From JBGOUV01 sp041477815 (GTDB taxonomy: Bacteria > Acidobacteriota > Terriglobia > Bryobacterales > JACQDG01): DNA of 7,268 bases. A program made the translations under genes and the position numbers. The number at the start of each line of letters is the position of its first letter. Positions within the stretch are counted from its first letter, which is position 1. The stretch is taken from NCBI GenBank assembly GCA_041477815.1, contig JBGOUV010000362.1:1-7268 (forward strand), read 5' to 3'. The notes under the pieces are model-generated. The model was not told where the DNA came from, did not search any database, and worked only from the letters and a program-made list of their open reading frames with translations. Shown here piece by piece: positions 1-4,681 of the stretch.

Positions 1-2
1 CG

Positions 3-431
3 CCCCCGGAGCCTCAGGACGCTTTCGAGTTCCGCATGACCGGCCTGCGCGGCGACTCCATCCGGCTCGCCGACCTGCGGGGCAAGGTCCTGGTGCTGGA
101 CTTCTGGGCCACCTGGTGCGCCCCCTGCCGTTTCCAGCACCCCCTCCTCGAGCAGATCAAGATGAAGTACCGCCAGCACAAGGAGGTGGCCTTCGTCTCG
201 GTCACCACCGATCAGGACCGTTCCCTGGTGCGCCCCTTCATCCAGGAGCTCAAGTGGAACGACGAGGTCTACTTCGATGACGGCTTGGCCCGTTTCTATC
301 GCATCACCAGCATCCCCACCCTGATGGTCTTCAACCGCCACGGGGAACTGGTGAGCCGTATCCCGGGGTTCCCGCCCGAAGGCTACGTCGAGCTGATCAC
401 CGAAAAGATCGAAGAGGCTCGAGCCGAATAG
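3..431 (+). CDS. TlpA/thioredoxin-like disulfide reductase domain protein (5' end outside window)
   Basis: This is a thioredoxin-fold protein of the TlpA/AhpC-TSA type, expected to carry out thiol-disulfide exchange, usually outside the cytoplasmic membrane. The redox motif W-C-A-P-C is encoded at 114-128 after the family's typical LRGKVLVLDFWATW lead-in. The cis-proline segment S-I-P-T lies near 308-319, followed by a strand with NRHGE and a final glycine-proline turn, as in TlpA proteins. The frame stays open to the left edge, and the residues before the ATG at 36 (PPEPQDAFEFR) already belong to the fold: in relatives F-x-L-x-x-x-x-G precedes the LRGK strand. The ATG at 36 is therefore internal and the true start lies upstream. 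A signal peptide or lipobox cannot be judged. The stop is TAG at 429-431. The 3' end overlaps the convergent selD by 35 bp. The family is confident; the substrate is unknown. Confidence 0.85.
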   Translation, partial: PPEPQDAFEFRMTGLRGDSIRLADLRGKVLVLDFWATWCAPCRFQHPLLEQIKMKYRQHKEVAFVSVTTDQDRSLVRPFIQELKWNDEVYFDDGLARFYRITSIPTLMVFNRHGELVSRIPGFPPEGYVELITEKIEEARAE

Positions 432-1443
432 GCCTCTCCCCGCGAGCGAACACTTCGCCGATGATGTTCGCCGGCACCCCTGCGCCTCTCAGCTCCTGGG
501 TCAACTCATCCGCCCGGCCGGCCTCCACCGAGATCAACAAGCCCCCCGAAGTCTGCGGATCGTAGAGCAGGCTCTCCACCGCAGCCGGAATCTCTCCCTC
601 CGCCTCCACCGCGCACGACACAAACTCCCGGTTGTTCTTCAGCCCCCCGGGTATCGCGCCCTGCGCCGCGTAGTCCAGGGCGCCGGGCAGGAACTCCAGT
701 TGCCGGTGGTCGATCACCGCCGTCACGCCGCTTCCCTTGGCCAGCTCGCGGGCGTGCCCCAGCAGCCCGAACCCCGTGATGTCCGTGCAGCCGTGCACCG
801 GGTAGCGGAGCATAATCTGGCAGGCTGGCCCGTTGAGGGTGCGCATCGACTCCACCGCCGCCTCCACATGCTCCGGCCGGGCGATGCCGCGCTTGAGGGC
901 CGTGGTGATCACCCCGGTCCCCAGGCGCTTGGTCAAGACCAGCGCGTCCCCCACCCGGGCTCCGGCGTTGGCCAGAATCCGGTCCGGATGAATGGACCCG
1001 GTCACCGCATAGCCGAACTTGATCTCTTCATCGGCAATACTGTGTCCACCAAGTATCGCGCAGCCCGCCTCCAGCATCTTGTCGAACCCGCCACCCATAA
1101 TCTGCGACAGCACCTCGGGGTCCCCGTTTCCCGGAAACGCCACGATCGTAAGCGCCGACAGCGGACGCCCTCCCATGGCGTAGACGTCGCTCAGCGAGTT
1201 GGCCGCCGCAATCTGGCCGAAAAGATAGGGGTCGTCCACAATCGGCGTGAAGAAGTCGACCGTCTGGACCAGGGCAAGCTCCGCCGATAGCTGGTACACC
1301 CCGGCGTCATCCGAGGTGTCAAACCCCACCAGCACGTTCTCGTTCTTCACCTTCGGCAGCCGGCCGAGCACCTGGTCCAAAAACTTTGGACTCAATTTGG
1401 ACGCTCAACCAGCGGCTTTTACCTGCGCGGTTAAAGGGACCAT
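397..1443 (-). CDS. selD: Selenophosphate synthetase, itself a selenoprotein (Sec encoded by in-frame TGA)
   Basis: SelD makes selenophosphate from selenide and ATP, the selenium donor for Sec-tRNA and selenouridine synthesis, in the cytoplasm. I read it from ATG at 1443 through TGA at 1407-1405 as selenocysteine to TGA at 399-397, giving 348 residues (E. coli SelD, from memory, 347). The N-terminus VPLTAQVKAAG-U-ASKLSPK aligns without gaps to E. coli SelD RLTQYSHGAG-C-GCKISPK, placing Sec13 and Lys16 on catalytic Cys17 and Lys20. Other hallmarks are the metal/ATP motif TSDDAGVY (Asp45-Asp46), DFFTPIVDDPYLFGQIAAANSLSD, AILGGHSI and DPQTSGGLL near residue 295. A conventional reading would start at TTG 1395 and lose the active site. 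The start lies one base after the parB stop with only a weak Shine-Dalgarno, which implies coupling. The 3' end overlaps the convergent thioredoxin-like gene. Family certain; Sec assignment strong. Confidence 0.93.
1375..1391 (-). promoter_or_regulatory. Putative bacterial SECIS hairpin in selD mRNA
   Basis: On the minus strand, GTCCAAA-GTT-TTTGGAC forms a perfect 7-bp stem with a GUU loop. It begins 13 nt after the TGA, with the loop G 21 nt downstream of it. A short stem-loop inside the coding region just after the UGA, with G or GU at the start of the loop, is what bacterial SECIS elements use to recruit SelB. The E. coli fdhF upper hairpin is also 17 nt and begins about 11 nt after its UGA. 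I see no bulged U as in fdhF. A second GTCCAAA copy at 1396-1402 could pair with the same 3' arm, but with a larger loop. Confidence 0.7.
1405..1407 (-). other. TGA codon read as selenocysteine (Sec13 of SelD)
   Basis: This in-frame TGA sits exactly where SelD proteins carry the catalytic Cys or Sec, with SelD-like sequence on both sides (KAAG before, ASKLSPK after). TGA also serves as the ordinary stop of parB, rsmG, selD and the gene at 3821, so it is not generally reassigned here. Recoding must be local, which fits the hairpin just downstream. Confidence 0.88.
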
Positions 1444-1444
1444 A

Positions 1445-2326
1445 TCACTCGCGAACGATCACCGAATAAATGCGGTCCAAGTCATCCATCGAATAGTATT
1501 CAATCTCGAGGCGGCCGCGGCTGTTGCCCCGATCCACTACGCGGACGCGGGTGCCCAGGGCCTGCTCCAGGGCGCGGACGGCGGCGGCCACGTTGGGGTC
1601 GACCGACTCCGGCCCCTGAGCCTCGGCAACCTCGCGTCCTTCGGTCATGCGCCGGACCATGCGCTCGACCTGCCGAACCGAAAGCCCTTGCGCCGCGGTC
1701 TTCTCAGCGATGGCCCGCTGGTGCTCCTGGTCCGGCAGTCCCAGGATGGCGCGGGCATGCCCCGGGGAAATCTTCCGCTCGGCCACCAGTTGCTGGACAT
1801 CCGGGGGCAGCTTGAGCAGGCGCAGCAGATTCGTGATCGTGGAGCGCTCCTTGCCCGTGCGCTGCGCGATCTCCTCGTGGTTTAAGTGGCCCTCCCGGGC
1901 CAGACGGTCGAAGGCCTGGGCCGTCTCGATGGGGTTTAGATCCTCGCGCTGGACGTTTTCGACCAGCGTGACCTCCAGCAGGCGATCGGGTGGGATCTCC
2001 CGGACCACTGCCGGTATTACCAAGAGGCCTGCCAGCTTCGCGGCTCGCCAGCGTCTCTCGCCCACTACTAAGGTATAGCGAACCCCATTGGACTGCACCA
2101 CAATGGGCTGAATCACTCCATCGGATCGGATCGACTGCGCCAGTTCTTCGAGGCGTTCGGCGTGAAAGACCCTGCGCGGCTGGTAGGGGTTGGGATCGAT
2201 GCGATCCAACGGGATGTTCTCGACGCGCTCGGAAGGAACCTCAGCCGGAGGAGTGGGCGCCTCCCCCCGGGCCGGCAAGAGAGCTCCCAACCCGCGCCCT
2301 AAAGCCTTGCGCGCCACGGTAGACAT
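1445..2326 (-). CDS. parB: Chromosome-partitioning protein ParB (CTP-dependent parS clamp)
   Basis: ParB/Spo0J binds parS, hydrolyses CTP while sliding along DNA as a clamp, and works with ParA to segregate the origin region. In 293 residues the order is: the ParA-stimulating N-terminal motif RKALGRGLGALLP (about 6-18); a proline-rich linker; the CTP-binding N-domain with GERRWRAAKLAG (89-100) and ENVQREDLNP (123-132); a helix-turn-helix DNA-binding region (about 149-173, HEEIAQRTGKERSTITNLLR) continuing through KISPGHARAIL; and a C-terminal dimerisation domain (about 243-293). I chose ATG 2326 because the N-terminal motif follows at once and it lies one base after the parA stop. An in-frame ATG at 2362 would add twelve unconserved residues inside parA. 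The stop is TGA, one base before selD. The two parS sites upstream of parA are its likely targets. Confidence 0.96.
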   Translation of the reverse strand: MSTVARKALGRGLGALLPARGEAPTPPAEVPSERVENIPLDRIDPNPYQPRRVFHAERLEELAQSIRSDGVIQPIVVQSNGVRYTLVVGERRWRAAKLAGLLVIPAVVREIPPDRLLEVTLVENVQREDLNPIETAQAFDRLAREGHLNHEEIAQRTGKERSTITNLLRLLKLPPDVQQLVAERKISPGHARAILGLPDQEHQRAIAEKTAAQGLSVRQVERMVRRMTEGREVAEAQGPESVDPNVAAAVRALEQALGTRVRVVDRGNSRGRLEIEYYSMDDLDRIYSVIVRE

Positions 2327-2327
2327 A

Positions 2328-3119
2328 CTACTGGAAAGTCCCCAGCGCCTTCTCCTCCTCATCCCGGGAGAGGATCTCTTTGGCCAGCCGGATGTAACCC
2401 TCTGCCCCTCTGCAAGTTACATCGTACAGGATGATAGGCTTCCCGTGGCTCGGGGCTTCGGCCAAGCGGACGTTCCGCGGTATGACGGTGTCGAACACGT
2501 CCTGGTTAAAGAAGCTTCGGAGGTCTTCGGCTACCTGCCGGGTGAGCGTCGTGCGATCGTCATGCATGGTCAGGAGCACACCCTCAATCTTGAGCTTGGG
2601 ATTCAGAGTGCTTTGCACGCGCTCCATGGTGTCCAGAAGCTCGGATACCCCTTCCAAGGCGAAGTATTCGCACTGAATCGGGATGAGAAGCGTGTCGGCG
2701 GCAGCCAGGGCGTTAATGGTCAGCAAATCCAGCGCGGGCGGGCAGTCCAGGACCAGAAATCGGTAGCTGTCACGCACATCGGCCAGGGCCTCGCGGAGGC
2801 GTGATTCGCGATGCTCGGAACCCACTAATTCCACGTTGGCACCCGCCAGATTGCGATCGGCTGGGATGACATCCAGCCCGTCGATGGCCGTAGGGAGGGC
2901 CACTTGGGCCATCGTAGTCTCCCCAGCCAGCACATTGTAAAGGGTTTTCCGCGCCGGATCCTTCGGAAAACCGAAGCCACTGGTGGAGTTTCCCTGCGGA
3001 TCGCAGTCGACCACCAGTACCCGGCACTCGGCTGCGGCCAGCGCGGCCGAAAGATTGATGGCAGTGGTTGTCTTTCCAACCCCGCCTTTCTGATTGGCTA
3101 TAGCGATTACGCGTCCCAC
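2328..3119 (-). CDS. parA: Chromosome-partitioning ATPase ParA (Soj)
   Basis: This is a ParA/MinD-superfamily ATPase that dimerises on ATP, binds DNA nonspecifically and moves ParB-parS complexes. With GTG 3119 as start it is 263 residues, the usual chromosomal Soj length. The deviant Walker A motif KGGVGKTTT occupies residues 11-19 (signature Lys11, Lys16), the Walker A' motif VVDCDPQGN about 36-44 and Walker B VLDCPP about 123-128. The C-terminal RNVRLAEAPSHGKPIILYD segment is typical of chromosomal Soj. A second in-frame GTG at 3137 would add MIDWGL. I prefer 3119 because relatives start directly with M-G-R/K-hydrophobic and GGGG lies just upstream, though the spacing is short. It follows rsmG and leads into parB with a one-base gap (TAG-T-ATG). 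The intergenic parS sites may let ParB influence its expression; that is inference. Confidence 0.96.
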   Translation of the reverse strand: MGRVIAIANQKGGVGKTTTAINLSAALAAAECRVLVVDCDPQGNSTSGFGFPKDPARKTLYNVLAGETTMAQVALPTAIDGLDVIPADRNLAGANVELVGSEHRESRLREALADVRDSYRFLVLDCPPALDLLTINALAAADTLLIPIQCEYFALEGVSELLDTMERVQSTLNPKLKIEGVLLTMHDDRTTLTRQVAEDLRSFFNQDVFDTVIPRNVRLAEAPSHGKPIILYDVTCRGAEGYIRLAKEILSRDEEEKALGTFQ

Positions 3120-3142
3120 GAGACCCCAATCTATCACAATCC

Positions 3143-3158
3143 CGTTTCACGTGGAACA
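3143..3158. promoter_or_regulatory. parS: parS-like site, degenerate
   Basis: CGTTTCACGTGGAACA differs at two positions from the palindrome TGTTTCACGTGAAACA. On the minus strand it reads TGTTCCACGTGAAACG, one mismatch from the degenerate B. subtilis-type consensus TGTTNCACGTGAAACA. Its centre is 28 bp from the perfect site, between the rsmG stop and the parA start. Confidence 0.85.
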
Positions 3159-3170
3159 GAATGCTTCGAG

Positions 3171-3186
3171 TGTTTCACGTGAAACA
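3171..3186. promoter_or_regulatory. parS: parS centromere site, perfect palindrome
   Basis: TGTTTCACGTGAAACA is an exact 16-bp match to the near-universal ParB-binding parS consensus and fully self-complementary. It lies beside parAB and overlaps the 3' end of rsmG: read on the minus strand it supplies the last codons C-F-T and the TGA stop of RsmG. It is the expected nucleation site for ParB loading and origin-region segregation. Confidence 0.97.
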
Positions 3187-3783
3187 CCCGGTCAAGAGCG
3201 TCGTGCTCGCATCCCAAGGGAGGGTCTCGAACTTGGGTTCGTTCAGCCCCAGGGTAGCGGCGGTTTCTGGAGCGCGTTCAGCACTCGTCAAGAAGGCCAG
3301 GCGCTTAGCCTGACGGAGTAGAGGAATCCGAAGCGAATCCAGGGCGACAGCCCGGGAAACCACCCAGTCGAACTGTTCATCCACCTGTTCGAAACGCGCC
3401 CGCAGGACCCGAACGTTACCGACACCGCGGGAAATCTCTTTCAAGAACGCGGCCTTCTTAGCTACGGACTCAATTAGCGTCACGTGCAGGCGAGGATTGG
3501 CGACGGCGATCGGGAAGCCGGGAAAGCCGCCTCCAGAGCCGACGTCGGCAACGGCGCCACGCTCCAGGCGCAAGCGGGCGGCGACGAAGAGGGATTCTCC
3601 GAAATGGCGCCTCACGATGGTGGCCTGATCGCTTATGGAGGTCAAGTTGAGCCTGCGGTTCCACATGACGAGCAGATGGTAATGGCGATCCAGGAGGTCC
3701 CACTGCGGTTCCGCCAGAGCGAGTGCTAGGAACGGCTCGAGAAGCCTACGAAAATGTTCGGTGGAGTGGGCTCCCTCGGGCAT
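3175..3783 (-). CDS. rsmG: 16S rRNA (guanine527-N7)-methyltransferase
   Basis: RsmG (GidB) uses SAM to N7-methylate G527 in helix 18 of 16S rRNA; loss is a known route to low-level streptomycin resistance. The protein is 202 residues (E. coli about 207). It has an N-terminal helical region ending in WNRRLNLTSI (41-50), the RHFGESL segment (59-65), SAM motif I DVGSGGGFPG (80-89), the LIESVAKKAAFLKE motif (103-116) and VVSRAVA (141-147). ATG 3783 is chosen because the family's N-terminal region begins about there. The frame is open for a further 120 codons upstream, but that part is low-complexity and antisense to the membrane gene at 3821. No clear Shine-Dalgarno is visible. The extreme C-terminus (C-F-T-stop) is encoded by the parS palindrome. 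It is followed by parA; a mnmG neighbour, common elsewhere, is absent from the window. Confidence 0.94.
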   Translation of the reverse strand: MPEGAHSTEHFRRLLEPFLALALAEPQWDLLDRHYHLLVMWNRRLNLTSISDQATIVRRHFGESLFVAARLRLERGAVADVGSGGGFPGFPIAVANPRLHVTLIESVAKKAAFLKEISRGVGNVRVLRARFEQVDEQFDWVVSRAVALDSLRIPLLRQAKRLAFLTSAERAPETAATLGLNEPKFETLPWDASTTLLTGCFT

Positions 3784-3809
3784 TTGTCGTGTCAGAATGG
3801 TTGGACTCC

Positions 3810-3814
3810 AAGGG
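3810..3814 (+). promoter_or_regulatory. Ribosome binding site deciding the start at 3821
   Basis: AAGGG lies six bases before ATG 3821 and is the only convincing Shine-Dalgarno near the alternative starts at 3761 (GTG) and 3797 (ATG). It favours the start that places a membrane segment directly at the N-terminus. Confidence 0.65.
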
Positions 3815-3820
3815 TACCAG

Positions 3821-4681
3821 ATGACGGCTTTAGGAATAGGTCTGATTCTTACAACTTTGTCGTTCCTCGTGCGGAGGTTTTGGCGTGCTGATCGCGCCGC
3901 AGTATTTCCCGCGCACGGGTGGGTGGGGGTGGGGATCTCCGTAGCGGCGGCGATCCTGATTGCTTGGGGGGTAATGTGGGTGAAGGTGTTTCTGACGCCA
4001 ATCGTCTGGACGGGGTATGTGTTGGCCATGGACGCCGCGGTTTTTCGGGTGCGGGGTCGGTCGATGCTGATCAGCGCTCCGGGAGCATTCCTTTGGATGG
4101 CGGTCCTGTCGATTCCGCTGTGGCTTCTCTTTGAGGCATACAATCTGCGGTTGCAGAATTGGCGTTACGTGGGGCTGCCGGATAACATCGTTCTGCGAGC
4201 GGTTGGATACCTGTGGTCCTTTGCGACGATCTGGCCGGCCGTCCTGGAAACTACCGAGTTTTTGCTGGTCACGGGCGAAGGGAAGGCAGCGGAGTCGCGC
4301 AATTTCGACCGGAGTTGGACGTTCTTGGGAGCCGTCATGCTCCTTGTGCCCCTGGTTGTACCTGTGGCGTGGGGAGCGTATTTGTTTGGGTTCGTTTGGC
4401 TAGGGTTTGCTCTACTGCTGGATCCAGGCAGAGTATGGGGTGATCGGGTTCTGCTCCGGGCGCTCTGCGGGGCCGGCATGGTTTGTGGATTCGTTTGGGA
4501 GTTCTGGAATTATTGGGCAGCGGCTCGGTGGGTGTACGTTTTCCCCATTTGGCAGGACTGGAAGATATTCGAGATGCCGGTACCGGGGTATTTGGGGTTT
4601 CCGGCCTTCGCGGTGGAGGTGTTTGCCATGTACTTCTTTGTCACCCGGGTGCTGCGCTTACCCTACTACGAGGTTTCATGA
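3821..4681 (+). CDS. Uncharacterised multi-pass membrane protein with an apparent internal duplication
   Basis: This 286-residue protein has about eight hydrophobic segments (near 2-17, 36-54, 57-72, 88-104, 128-145, 167-182, 184-200, 212-226 and 259-276) and no clear soluble domain. I do not recognise a named family. Conserved-looking polar residues lie at membrane edges: FEAYN (104-108), NWRYVGLP (113-120), WEFWNYW (226-232) and KIFEMPVPGYLGFPAFAVE (248-266). Two stretches, 105-143 and 227-266, share E-x2-N, W-x-Y, P, G-Y-L and P-A-x(2,3)-E in the same order, suggesting duplication. The W-x-Y plus later P-x-E pattern loosely resembles lycopene-cyclase-domain and related carotenoid membrane proteins, but that is a weak inference. 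Start 3821 is chosen for its AAGGG site. The TGA stop overlaps the next ATG as ATGA, so the two proteins are probably made together. Only 37 bp separates it from the divergent rsmG start. Confidence 0.85.
   Translation: MTALGIGLILTTLSFLVRRFWRADRAAVFPAHGWVGVGISVAAAILIAWGVMWVKVFLTPIVWTGYVLAMDAAVFRVRGRSMLISAPGAFLWMAVLSIPLWLLFEAYNLRLQNWRYVGLPDNIVLRAVGYLWSFATIWPAVLETTEFLLVTGEGKAAESRNFDRSWTFLGAVMLLVPLVVPVAWGAYLFGFVWLGFALLLDPGRVWGDRVLLRALCGAGMVCGFVWEFWNYWAAARWVYVFPIWQDWKIFEMPVPGYLGFPAFAVEVFAMYFFVTRVLRLPYYEVS
4670..4673 (+). promoter_or_regulatory. Ribosome binding site for the gene at 4678
   Basis: GAGG ends four bases before ATG 4678, inside the last codons of the upstream membrane gene. It supports the ATGA-overlap start. 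The 65-codon upstream extension of the same frame lies wholly within the preceding gene. Confidence 0.55.

Noticed and set aside
1405..1407. TGA in selD as a nonsense mutation or sequencing error
   Set aside because: It falls exactly on the catalytic Cys/Sec position with conserved residues on both sides and a hairpin after it; a random stop would not be expected there.
3784..4143. N-terminal 120-codon extension of the rsmG frame
   Set aside because: The sequence is compositionally odd, unlike the RsmG family, and lies antisense to the well-supported membrane gene; the RsmG fold begins near ATG 3783.
4483..4677. Upstream extension of the SpeE-like frame
   Set aside because: It lies wholly inside the preceding gene in another frame and lacks family resemblance; GAGG and the ATGA overlap support ATG 4678.
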